The notes under the pieces were generated by a model that saw nothing but the letters and a program-made list of their open reading frames with translations, did no database searches and had not been told where the DNA came from. 60,000 bases of DNA, from contig NC_134027.1 in the NCBI RefSeq assembly GCF_964204645.1, forward strand, positions 1,602,485-1,662,484, written 5' to 3'. This DNA is from Tubulanus polymorphus. Its lineage: Eukaryota; Nemertea; Palaeonemertea; Tubulaniformes; Tubulanidae. Of the stretch, positions 8,809 through 20,200 are shown piece by piece (the stretch's first letter is position 1; every line of letters begins with the position of its first letter). The translations under genes and the position numbers were made by a program.

Positions 8809-10300
8809 CCAATGTCAAAGTGAAACTAGAGTAGGGGCTCATCTATTGAGTTGCCAGTCTCTCTTCGACCTCAGCAGTGCTAGGCAGTGGTGGCTTGGTG
8901 GTAATTAGAAGTGACCTGTATATAGTGTCTGTCTGTGTTTCAGTGTCTGGGTCGTCAGCAGCCAGCACAGCAGCAACAGTCGACACAGTCACAGAGCCAG
9001 CCAGGACAGGTGTTGACGTCATGTATTTGCATTTATTCAGTGACAGTGTTAACTGTTAACTCAATATTCTTACACGTTTATTAATGATTACTCGATTATT
9101 CACAGCGTAATTTCTCGACTGTCAGTTCCAGTCAAACTGATGCAATAAGCGCCCCGTGTCCACACAGATAAGCCGGATTTTTATACCAAAGCGCCGTCTA
9201 CATTGAATCAATAAAGTTTAAATTGAAATTGACTCAGTGCAGTGTACATGGATTCAGCTAAAATGATTAATTATTTACAGAATTTCCAATTATAACAATC
9301 TAAATAATCTACGAGACCTCCATTGAAAGCTAGACTGAGGTTTATTTATGATTACATATTTTCACCACAAAAGCCAAATCCGCGTTTTACATTGAACTGT
9401 GTATCCGACGGTGCTGCCACCAGTGTCTAAACCTAACACTAACCCGGAAATTATCTAGTTTATTTTTTCATAATTAATTAATGGAAACTATTTAGATCAA
9501 TCGACTTTTGACTCACTTGGGTAATGACAAAGTTTCAAAGAAAGATGTAGGCTTATAATAGGCCCGCAGCTACTGCCCTTCTGATTTTCTGGGGAGGCCA
9601 GGATCGCCAGACCCCCCCCCCCCCAGCCCAGGCAGCAGGCCAGTACGTCATTGTATTGTCAGTCATTGACAATGACAAACTGCCGCGCTTGTTGGTTGAT
9701 GGTCATTGATACTGCCTACTGTACTGGCCCTCTAAAGCTGATGCGAGCGGCAGTGTCAGACCTGATGTTGTACATGTGGTGTACCCTTAGTTAGTTACCT
9801 AATCGTTGGTGGTAAGCTTTTATAATCGGATGGGCTTATACCAACGTTAGGGATGACAAGGGCCAAAACACGGTTGAAAAAAGTAACACTTCAAAAATAT
9901 ACTTTCTATCCACTTCAGTCCACAATTAATGGCTTATTTCACAAACTTACACAGGTACCTTTCGAAATAATCCAATTTTATGCATGTTTCGAGTGATTAA
10001 TCAACATTATTTTGAGAAATTAATTAATTTCTCCACAAATTTCGCCATTGGCCGCCATTTCTCTGTATTGCACATGTGGCATGATAAGACAAGGGGACCT
10101 ACAAGGATTTATATAAAACTTCCAAGACGAAACGACAATTTTTATTTTTGATGGTTTTCCAACCTATATTTCAAATCTTCGTGTTTTCCTTAATTAATAT
10201 TTAAATAATAAATTCTGGTAAAAGAAAAATGTGAATAAGTGTTGATTTCTTAATATTTTTCAATTTCGTCGTTTCGCTTTGTTAGTTTGTGCTGTTGTCC
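8809..10300. other. Divergent intergenic region between AARS1 and FARS2
   Basis: No coding exon seen. It must contain the promoters and 5' exons of both divergent synthetase genes. A GTGTAAGTTTG donor-like site on the minus strand near 9946-9951 could end an AARS1 leader exon. A C tract is at 9611-9624. A mixed repeat with GTCATTGT/TGTCAGTCATTGAC occurs near 9643-9700. Confidence 0.4.
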
Positions 10301-10414
10301 TGGCCTCAGTCCACAGGTGCCAGCACCTCCAGTAATTTTCAAAATGGCAGCTGTTGACTCTACGGAAATTTACTCTCACTTTACGGCCGATTTGCACATG
10401 GATTAAGATCGTCA
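10300..10414 (+). other. FARS2: Putative FARS2 5' untranslated exon with a 20-codon uORF
   Basis: The GGCCTCAGTCC stretch leads to ATG at 10344, which opens a 20-codon ORF (MAAVDSTEIYSHFTADLHMD) ending TAA at 10404-10406. GTCAG followed by GTGAGG at about 10415 is a good donor, and TTTTAG at 10688-10693 just before the FARS2 start region is a matching acceptor. The exon start is unknown. Confidence 0.35.
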
Positions 10415-10730
10415 GGTGAGGTGTTATAGGTATCAGACAAACTACGAATCTGTTGTGCGTCGATTACAACAAAAATTAGACGGATATCTTAAGAGACAAT
10501 GAAATGCCAGGCAAATTACTCGTCAGTCAAATTGGCTGACGAAGATTTCATACAAAAATGACCTTCCCATTCCTGACTGTGGTTTGTGAAAATATCCGAT
10601 TGTGAAACTAAACCACAGACAGGTTACTGACTAGTGTACCCTATAATTCAAAACCGCTAATTAATCGTCAATAATCGTGTTACTTAATTTTAGATCCAGC
10701 AGCATCTGAGGAACTGAGCAGTCGTCAATC

Positions 10731-11327
10731 ATGATTCTTCTAAGGAATATCTGTGGCGCCTCATTGTCGCTGATCGGCCCTCCTAAACAATCATTAAATC
10801 TGGTGTTGTTATTATTGACTCGAAGAATGAAATCGTCAGGTGTCAGTTTGAAAGGTGAACCAAGCGTCGTTATAAACAATGATACATATCGAACGAGCGA
10901 AAATACGAACGTCACCCCGAAAATTATCTCGAAAATCGGCAAGAATTTACACAATCGAAAACATCATCCATTAAACCTGATCCGGCATCGAATACAGGAT
11001 TATTTCTATAAAACGTTTCAAGGTCCGGGACAAAGTCCGTTATTCGCCGTGTTAGATAATCTAAGTCCGGTCGTAACGACCGTTCAGAATTTCGATAGTT
11101 TACTGGTGCCGGTCGACCACGTCAGTCGATCAGTCCGAGATACGTATTATATCAATAACGAGTATTTACTACGAGCTCATACGTCTGCTCATCAGGTCGA
11201 CGTTATGAAAATGGGATTCGATGCGTTTCTCGTAGTCGGTGACGTTTATCGTCGTGATGAAATCGATGCTAGTCATTACCCGGTATTTCATCAGATGGAA
11301 GGAGTTCGACTTTTCAATGAGCATCAG
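10731..11327 (+). CDS. FARS2: FARS2 exon 1
   Basis: 199 codons: presequence, then the catalytic core through [13 protein letters not shown]. Donor GTATTA, phase 0. Confidence 0.92.
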
Positions 11328-13444
11328 GTATTATTACTATTATACAAACCCGTCCCTGAACACTGTATCAATCTGCAGCCCTTATAAAAATGCCTGGAAT
11401 TTGTAGTTTAATTTCATTTTTAAAATGTCTAATTCTGAATAAATGTGGACGATAAGTTCTTGAAGGGAAATGTCTAATGTCTTGTTTGTAGTTGATTTTC
11501 AATTAAAAATGTCTCAGGTGAAGTTCTTAACACCTGTGAAGTGTAGACAATCACAAATGGTGTGAATGGTGTATGAAATATTAATTGTCTGAGGGTGTGC
11601 AGAGTCCAGTCTGATAGGATGCAGGGTCCAGGCTGTCTGTTGTTTGATACCGTTTTATACGTTTGATATGTTTTACTGTTGTAAACCATTCTGTAGCTGA
11701 CATTGTTTCGATATTTTTGTAGTTATTTCAAGAAACGCCGGGAATGAAGTTATTCGAGGATGGAAAACGAGTTTCCGATAAACAACAGTTTCATACGGCA
11801 GACGCAGCTAGAATTGTAGAATGTGATCTTAAACAAACGTTGTTAGGACTCGCGCAACATCTCTTCGGCAAAGGTAAAATCCAGTGACTCCTCCATTGTT
11901 TCCACAGTTACCCAGGTGCATGAATTCAAGATTCCCAAGTATTTCACAGGTGATTTCTTAATTTTCCCAAATAGAAATGGAGTCTGTGAATATATACCAT
12001 GAACAAAGTTTTCCCTGATTTCCTGGTACCGTGGGAATCATACTCATCTAAGGCCTTTTTATGAACACTCGATTAGTATATTCGAGTATGCAAAACGTTT
12101 TTATGAGCATGGATTATGTCATAATCCATCATTTTTATGAACATTGGTTATCATAATCGATTAGCATACTCAGCATACTCGCTCGGCGAGCAAGTATGCC
12201 GATTATCTAATCCAACCGATATGGTGTTCTCGGTAGAAGTCGCTGCTGAGTAGGCCATAATTGAATAATTTCTACCTGGCGTTTTTATCAACCAACATAC
12301 CCGGTTATGATAATTGACACTAATCGGCTATATAATCTAAATAGCTAATGTTGAATATTGGTTGTAGATGTTGAATATTTATTATAGATGTTGAAACCCG
12401 ATGGGTCGATGAATATTTCCCATTTACTCATCCTTCATTCGAATTAGAAGTGAAATTTCAAGGCAAATGGATGGAAGTTTTAGGCTGTGGTATAATTGAA
12501 CAGGAACTTCTACATTCAGGTAATCTAAGACACCGGATTTACTTCAAAAACATAGAGTAAACTCTACTTAAATTGAATCTCTTAAGTCTAACACAAAACT
12601 TGAACTAATGCAGCAGAATGTGAATTTGATTCCATTGTCTAACTCGCGCTAAACCCAACTGATTCAAGTTGTAGACATCAACGTTTAATGTTATAACATT
12701 TTGTTTAAATTCCATTGATTATTTTCAGCGGGTGTCGGTAATAAGATCGGCTGGGCGTTTGGTCTCGGTTTAGAACGACTCGCGATGAAGCTTTTCTCTA
12801 TACCAGATATACGTCTATTCTGGAGCGAGGATTCAGGATTTTTATCTCAGTTTCAAGTTAATGATTCGTCAACTTCTATCACTTATAACGTAAATATATC
12901 AAAATGAATGGGCAGTTGTAAGGAGATTTGAGGTCATACCTCTCCTAAAGCAGTTTTGATGAATTCGGATAGAAGTATAGTTTGAGGGGCAAAACCAGGA
13001 CTTAGATCAAGAGCATTTTCAAAATTTGAAATGACGAAATAATTTTCATTATTTATCTTCAATATTGTCAGTCTTTCATAGTCTCAAGTTATTGATACTT
13101 TTCGGAAATCGATATCAAAACTGATGAGGTTGTTTTAATTTGATTATTTTCAGCCTATAAGCCTGTATCCTCAATGCACGAATGATATCTCATTCTGGAT
13201 TCCGACCGATCGGGAATTTTGTAGCAACGATTTCTACGATCTCGTACGTACAATAGGTGGCGACCTGGTCGAGCAGGTGAAGCTGTTCGATGAATTTTAT
13301 CACGCGAAGAATCAACGAACAAGTCACGCTTACCGCATCGTATATCGACACATGGAGAAAACGCTGACACAAGATGAAGTGAATTATATTCATTCACAGA
13401 TTGAAGAAGCCGCGGTGAATGAATTGAATGTAGTTATCCGTTAA
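10731..13444 (+). CDS. FARS2: Mitochondrial phenylalanyl-tRNA synthetase, five exons
   Basis: A monomeric class II synthetase that charges mitochondrial tRNA-Phe. Exons 10731-11327, 11723-11873, 12388-12519, 12729-12889 and 13154-13444 join in phase into 443 aa (human is 451). Residues 1 to about 45 are hydrophobic and Arg-rich without acids at the start, as in a mitochondrial presequence. Then come [66 protein letters not shown] (motif 3) and the FDX-ACB anticodon-binding domain with [23 protein letters not shown] and [13 protein letters not shown]. All expected blocks are present and none is broken. It is divergent from AARS1 and convergent with CadN. Confidence 0.97.
11723..11873 (+). CDS. 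FARS2: FARS2 exon 2
   Basis: Follows TTTTTGTAG. Encodes [13 protein letters not shown] to [10 protein letters not shown] and ends in phase 1 before GTAAAA. Confidence 0.93.
12388..12519 (+). CDS. FARS2: FARS2 exon 3
   Basis: Follows ATTATAG. Encodes [19 protein letters not shown] to [12 protein letters not shown], phase 1 in and out. Contains class II active-site strands. Confidence 0.95.
12729..12889 (+). CDS. FARS2: FARS2 exon 4
   Basis: Follows TTTTCAG. Encodes [20 protein letters not shown] (class II motif 3) to SITYN, donor GTAAAT, phase 0. Confidence 0.95.
13154..13444 (+). CDS. FARS2: FARS2 exon 5 (last)
   Basis: Follows TTTTCAG. 96 codons plus TAA encode the FDX-ACB domain, from [17 protein letters not shown] to NELNVVIR. 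Confidence 0.95.
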   Translation, partial: PISLYPQCTNDISFWIPTDREFCSNDFYDLVRTIGGDLVEQVKLFDEFYHAKNQRTSHAYRIVYRHMEKTLTQDEVNYIHSQIEEAAVNELNVVIR

Positions 13445-13508
13445 ACTGTGTCGAAACATTTGTTGAAAATAGAAATGAATTACTATTACTTTTATAATTA
13501 GAAAGAAA

Positions 13509-13731
13509 TGTTATTTCCTCTGTATTTTGTCGCCTTTGTCGATGGGGATGACTTCCCCCTTCATGGTTTCTAGCAAGTCTACTAAGTGCAACTTAGGAAA
13601 AACCTTGAAAAATATCCGTCAGAGCAATGTTCTGGTTATTTCCTCTGTATTTTGTCATCCTCGTCGTCATGGTTTGTAGCGAATCTACTAAGTGTAACTT
13701 AGTGCTACTTCGGAAAAATATCTGTCACAGC
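13509..13731. repeat. Direct repeat, two copies of about 110 bp
   Basis: GTTATTTCCTCTGTATTTTG starts at 13509 and again near 13635. Each is followed by CATGGTTT, AGC and a CTACTAAGTG..AACTTAG block and ends near AATATC(C/T)GTCA. It lies in the FARS2 3' UTR or intergenic sequence. Confidence 0.7.
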
Positions 13732-13908
13732 AATGTAGTACTGGATAATCAGTGTTGATCAATAATCATAAGCCGAGGACGTTCATCACTTGGATGGTGA
13801 TTCCCCGGATAAATCTGCTACTGGTGAATGGAGTGAATCTGCTGATTAAGTCAATTGAGAATCTTCGAAATGTCCACAAATTTCTATAGCTATAACGAGG
13901 ATATTAAT

Positions 13909-13914
13909 AATAAA
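13909..13914 (+). terminator. FARS2: Candidate FARS2 polyadenylation signal
   Basis: AATAAA, the first clear plus-strand hexamer after the FARS2 stop, which would give a 3' UTR of about 480 nt. Confidence 0.4.
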
Positions 13915-13922
13915 GTCAATAT

Positions 13923-13928
13923 TTTATT
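13923..13928 (-). terminator. CadN: Candidate distal CadN polyadenylation signal
   Basis: AATAAA on the minus strand, eight bases from the FARS2 hexamer. Use of this site would make a CadN 3' UTR of about 3.1 kb. Closer minus-strand hexamers exist at 14222-14227 and 16989-16994, so the real 3' end is open. Confidence 0.3.
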
Positions 13929-13931
13929 TTA

Positions 13932-16900
13932 ATCAAAAAGAAGTTACACAGAATCCAAGACATATTGTGAGTTTATAATCGGGGGGGAATAAGCGAAATA
14001 TGTACAGCACACTGAGAGCTGTGACATCATCGAAACGAGTGACCAATCACAGACAAGCATTACTAGACAACACTGCGTATTGTACATATACTATCAAAAA
14101 CAATGATCAGAACAGAGTATAATAATAAGTTATGCACAAATATTTCGATTTAAGCACCGAAATGGGACCAATCTATCTGAGCTGTCGTTCGATTGTTCAA
14201 TTCCCCGGAATAACGGGTGCATTTATTCAGAACGAACTGATTATAAGTTTAGAGGATAAATGTCGGTTTACTCAAGCAAGTGAAACTGTTTAGGTATACA
14301 CGTAAACAAATGTGCCAGTTTGAGCAAATGGGTTCACATTATTCACTTTAAACCTGATCGGTTTACTCCAAACAAATGCACCTAAGATATTGATATAATA
14401 GTTTTTTTTTACATTGTTTCTAAATAAATCTCAACGAACTGCTAAAAGTCAATTGAGAAGGAAAGAAATTGAAACAATTAGAATTAGTATTCCATTAATG
14501 ACTAGAAATCAAAGACGGAATCAAAAAACAGTAGAAAAAGTCGCAAAGAACGAATGAACTAAGATTAGGAATAAACTATAATAAATACATGTTTCAGTGT
14601 ATAAAATAAAGTAAGACGGAATTAAGATGAGTTGATTGCGACTGCCGGTGCATGGACGTAGACATTATAGAAAACAACATCGGAAAACACGATGAAGACG
14701 TGCTGCTTTAAACAGAGGATGTAATTTTGTACGGCAGTGGAAATAATAATAATGTCTAGAAAATAATTACATAAAATGAAAGATAAGAATAAGGAGGAAC
14801 GTTTGTATAGTGGATTCAGTGGACACAACCTTCTTTTCTATCACCGAAATTATCTAGAAAATATATTCACACCGTTCTTTAACAACTACAAATAGATATG
14901 CGTTCTTTGGAATGTTCAATGCTACCCTTATATCAGGAAAATAAACCAATTCATTCTTCACGTCAGAAGTTTACGTCAGACAACGCGCTTAATTCAAGAT
15001 AGTGTACGGAATATGGGGCAATAATTTTCGTACTGGCCTCGTTGAAATTTTAGATATTTATTGCTTTTCAGAGTTAAAGACATCTCGTTAGATACATAAC
15101 ATTGAAAGCTCGTGATTTAGTACGAAAATAGCAGGGGTATAATCTTAATCAAGCTGTCTGACGAAATCTTTCCGTGCGAATCGAAACTGACAGAGGCTGC
15201 ATCCACTGAGTTATCAGACCATAACATACAATATTATAATAATAATTCAGGCCATATTACCGCAAATATAAAATGATTCGTAATGATAAAGTTTCTAATA
15301 ATAATAAGTAATAATAGTATTTACAAGTATAAATATATTTATGAAGCTCGCATATACACACATACATACATTGAACATTCAAAACTGAATCAAATGACAA
15401 GAAGTATATTCATAAATATGTAATAAAGAATTCTTTCGAACAAACTAATAACACTTTTACTATCACTACAGCGTGCTAAAGCAGAAATCATTTCACAGCT
15501 AGGAAAGATTAAGGGACCATTAGTTGATTGAAAGATTAAGCCTAGCACCACCACTATCAGTGAGGGGTTTCCACGCTCATTGAGGTGTTCCACTCTCAGT
15601 GAGGTGTTCCCACAATCAGTGAGGGTTTCCCAGGTCTATGGGCACAATAGGTAGACATTCCATTGAATGGTGTTCACTCAGATAATTCATATGCAGTTTT
15701 TGTGCGCGTTTCAACAGAATATTCAAGAGATATTCAATAATCAAGACATTACAGAAAGTCACATTTTTACTCTGAAACAAGTGGAAATATCTTGAGAGGC
15801 CGAAGTGAATTGATGCTGAAAACTAAAACAACCATCAGAGTACAGACAAAATGCGCGACTAAAATAGAAAATCTGAGCAATGAAGCAGGTGATGATAGCG
15901 ATATATGATAGTGGCATCTACAAATGTGTAAAAGATAGAAAACTGTTCTGCTGATGTGAATATCAATTATTACGACGCACAAAACACTTCTATAGATTTA
16001 ATCAATAATAATTTCTAAATCCAACAGATTGAACTGATTTCAGTCAGTCGTCAGTAAGTGGTAGAATATTACAGTTCAAAGTGGGAAAAAATGTCTAACA
16101 TTTTACAGCAAGAGGAGATCTTCTCAATAAGTTATTTATAAATACATCTTACCCTAACATTCAATTGCCTCACATTTTAATCATATTATATATATGTATA
16201 TATATTTATCATATTCATTGTGTTTTGATTCATAATCAATTTTTTACTATTATCTGAAAATGTTAACATACATTGAATCTATACAACAAACCTTTTTATA
16301 AAAAATATGACAATTTTCATAGCTTTTTAGACGAATGCTAGTCAATACTAATTCATCTTCAGTTCGAGCGTTTTCTTTATAAGTGTTTCGTAAACCTTTA
16401 AAACTGGTATTTAATGAATCTTGGCGACGCCTTTCTAGAATTTTCCATCGACCATTCATATCATTATTAGTTTATCTGTTAGGTTTAAATGCACCAATCA
16501 GCACAAGGCAATTGTTGTCTACCATAAAGCAGTTGTTCCTATAATCCCGACAATGATGTTGCATAACTTATGTTCCATTCATCTTGTTCCCTTCTTTTCC
16601 CCGCGAAGCAGATCATGAAATTTCGGGGAAGGAAGACCCGAAAGTGGAGGCAATTTTAACACAATAGAAGCGTTTCTATGACGATTACGGGAAACACTAT
16701 TATCAATCTGATTGTCGGTAAAAATATCGGTATATAAATTCGAAATTAAAAAACGTGACTCGTACGGAACGAGTACGGATCTGTTAGGTTCCTCTAATCG
16801 ATGGTTTAGCGCTTGCTCCACGCACTCAGATTTATAAACAGCGGATGCTTGCACAGCAGGGAGGTATCAACAGATCGCGGTGAATCCATGGTTCGCATTT

Positions 16901-16988
16901 GATGCTTCCACTATCGACGAACTACAAACATAATGCATGGATATCATCACTCAGTTGTATAATCATTACACAGTCCAGCTGGTTTCGT
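13932..16988 (-). other. CadN 3' UTR or intergenic sequence
   Basis: About 3 kb with no recognisable exon or RNA gene. Two minus-strand frames (16250-16459 and 16579-16854) are open but match nothing I know. The region has a high AT content and no arrays, which fits a long 3' UTR. Confidence 0.4.
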
Positions 16989-16994
16989 TTTATT
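16989..16994 (-). terminator. CadN: Proximal CadN polyadenylation signal candidate
   Basis: AATAAA 24 bases after the CadN stop codon. Use of this site would give an extremely short 3' UTR. Confidence 0.3.
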
Positions 16995-17017
16995 GAGTTT
17001 TAAAAATCCACTTCAGA

Positions 17018-17271
17018 TTATTCGTCGCCTCCGTACATGTCGGCTAGTTTAGAGAATTTCGGGCCCCAGTCGTTCAGATAGTCATAATCTTGATCGCCAT
17101 CGGACGATGAATTTAACGAACTCAACGATCCGGCGGTGCTGCCACCTCCTTCGTCGTCGAACTCGTGTAACGTATCGTGCGGAGGTGCGCTCGGATCATC
17201 GTCGGCGTTTTTCAAACGATCCGAAATAAAGTCGCCGACGTTATCCGGCCGATCAATAGCCGGGGGTGCAG
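17018..17271 (-). CDS. CadN: CadN exon ah: last exon, beta-catenin-binding tail
   Basis: [58 protein letters not shown] and DE before TAA at 17018-17020. The protein ends soon after the catenin site and is shorter here than the fly form. Confidence 0.95.
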
Positions 17272-20200
17272 CTAAAAATAAAACAAATATTCACAATATC
17301 AGCCACAATCAACAGTCACAGTCAATATCATATTGAGTTTCTAGGGGCCAGTTGCTCAGTGGTGACAAAAAATCTACTCCAATCTAGATAAGTCTGGTCT
17401 AAGGTCGTTCATTAGCTTTTAAATCAAAATGAGCTCAGATTGATAAGATCGGTTCTACAGTGAAATGAGCTTAAACTGGTCTTAACTTGTTAGATAAGTT
17501 TTAGAGCAAAATGAGTTTAGACTGGTGTTAAGTTGCAGGATCCCCCTGATATCTAAATGTTTGCTTACATTGTAATGGTTGACTTTTAACGAGAGGAATG
17601 TTTGGTGCTGGATCAACAGGTTTACTCAATCGACTGATATCATACGCGTCTTGATCTTCCTCACCGGCGCCCTCTTCGTCGTAATGAACGATATTCTCAC
17701 GAATATCATCGTCGGGATAGATCTCGAGAATCTGATCTTTCGGCTGACGGCGTCTTCGAGTGTAAACGATAAACACTAATACAATCACTACAAGTAAAAT
17801 ACATGATTATATCACTAACTCATCACTCATTACCTTCAGTCTATTCTGACTATCAAATCAACAGCCAGTAAACTTCTAGTCGTCTAGTCAATTGCTTTTA
17901 GTTCAACCGAGAACCAGAACTTGAACTTGCTGGTCATAGAGCTTGTTACTATTGCACCCGATATCTTAGCATTAAGTTACCTTGCCATTTACATTTTAGT
18001 CCATCTTTTGATGTTTTTAAATCTTAAATTTAGACACATCGTTTTACTACAGCTTATTCTTAGGTATTTCATCTCCATCTGCTGTTTTATATTATTTCTA
18101 AATCCATGATTGTATCATTTCTTAATTTCTAAGCCAAAGAGCATAGTTCACTGTCCACTGATCCCATAACCCACCAGTGTTGTACGGGCATATGGAACTA
18201 TGGCAACAGATTATTCCTATCATTATCATAAAACACTTTTATAGTTTGATGAATACATGAAATTATCAATCAAACTTACGTAATAAGATCAGAATACAAA
18301 TGATGATAGCAATGACAGCACCACTAGCCATACTAGCGACAACGGCTTCTTGTCTTTGATCGCAGTGCTCTCCACTCCATTCGGGTTCACAGTTACATTT
18401 ATAACCACCAGGTGTATCCAGACACAAACCATGAAGGCATGGATTCAAATACGGAATGCATTCATTGATGTTGATGCAGATCGGTTGACCTTGTGTGCTG
18501 TTAGTTAGTTTATATCCGACTTTACACCTGCAAAAAACCCATAACATTGAATCCTTCCTAATAGGTATGGAAATTGCGCAGGGAACTGGAAAATGTTATC
18601 CTAGAAGTGAAAGCTCTGTTAATTTTCATCCAACTCGAAACTGAACTTTTCTCAAAATCTCCAAATAATTCATTATGCTGAGAAATGAATTACTGCTGGT
18701 CAATGTAGAACTTTCTTGGTATGAAATGTTACAATTCCCAGAGTTTCCTTAATCTTTTTACTAGATGTTTTTTGATTTGCTGAGTTTTCCAGATGATTAG
18801 CCCCCCTCACTGTAGCACTGGTAGTTAATAAACACTTACCTGCATTCTGACTTTCTCCAAAGTTCAATACATTTAAAATTATTCGCCACATCGCACGTGT
18901 TCGATTGACATACATTTCCCTGACAACCGTCAATGATATTCTGCTGTTTTAATATCTCAGCATCTGGACTGACCATCCCGGCCGACAAAGACAGCCATAG
19001 ATCATTGTAACTTACATCATTCATACAACCTGAAAAATACCACGATTATTACAACCAATCTGCATTCAAACAGTATCAACATTCAGATAGATGAACTCTG
19101 ATGGAATTGTCATCAACTTCGAGCAGGACTCTGAGCCATCAATAAAATCTAGATATTTGAATAGACACTTTTCTTTTTCATACATTTTCATGATTTTTAA
19201 CATATTTTTTTGGAACAGACATCCATTTTCACATTTTTCAAATCAGTCTAACCACCTCTGCAATATTCACTAGTTTGACACCGACATTTTGGCAGCAGTA
19301 AAATATTTTTGACAGGAATCTTTTAAACGAAATTTTGTTTTTGCCATTAAATCAAAAGGACATTGAGCATCTCACACGCCTAGTTTGACATCGATACTTA
19401 CTCTCTTGATAATCATCATTTGGTAGAATTCTAGCTTGCGTTCGACTGGCAAATTTCACGATTGCTCCGGCAAATATTTCCTCAATAAGTATCTGATAGT
19501 AATTTGAAGTTCCGCCGAGGTCGTAATTATAATATCGACCTTCACCCCCATCGAGCTTCAAGAACACCATTTTACCCCAACGTTCAATCTTGGCTGTATG
19601 CCAAGCACCGTCCGCTACGTTCACATTCGGCAGTTTGACCGTTCTCTGCTCGGATCCGAGAGCGTAGATAAAATTCAGTTCGGAATTCGTAATCTGAAAA
19701 ACAATCATATACAAAACAATTAAAGGAATCGTGAAGGACTTGTTTCTTTCATCATATATAGTTAATTCAGTCGTTTGAATATAACAAACAGGGTGCAACT
19801 TAATTTGACTTAGATTTTATGCCCGATCTAGCAATCTCAACAAATTTCACCGTTTTATAGCTTTTTTACAAAATTTCTCGACTTTAACCCCACTTTTTCT
19901 TGAATTCCAGGTAAGTATAAGCCGCCTTGTGCGATGACCTATTCTAGAGTATATAAATCCAGTTTGTATGCCTTTACGAGTTGATTATGTATGCCCTTAA
20001 ACCATGATGTATATTTCAGTTTATTTTAGTTTTTTAGGGTGATATATGCCACAAGCATTGCTCTTATATCATTAAAACAATATGTATGCATAATCATGTT
20101 ACCTAAACAGACTATCAAATCTTTAAAAACTCCCAGCGTTACATCTTACACACGTTATATAATCTATTCAAAAAGTTAATAAGAGTTAAAAGTCAAATGA

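Noticed and set aside
8877-9059. Plus-strand ORF of 60 codons after the 45-bp minisatellite
   Set aside because: Low-complexity Ser/Val/Ala sequence without splice signals or homology.
11474-11689. Minus-strand ORF in FARS2 intron 1
   Set aside because: No splice support or similarity; it lies wholly between two confident FARS2 exons.
16250-16854. Two minus-strand ORFs of 69 and 91 codons downstream of the CadN stop
   Set aside because: No family recognised and no splice support; probably 3' UTR or intergenic chance frames.
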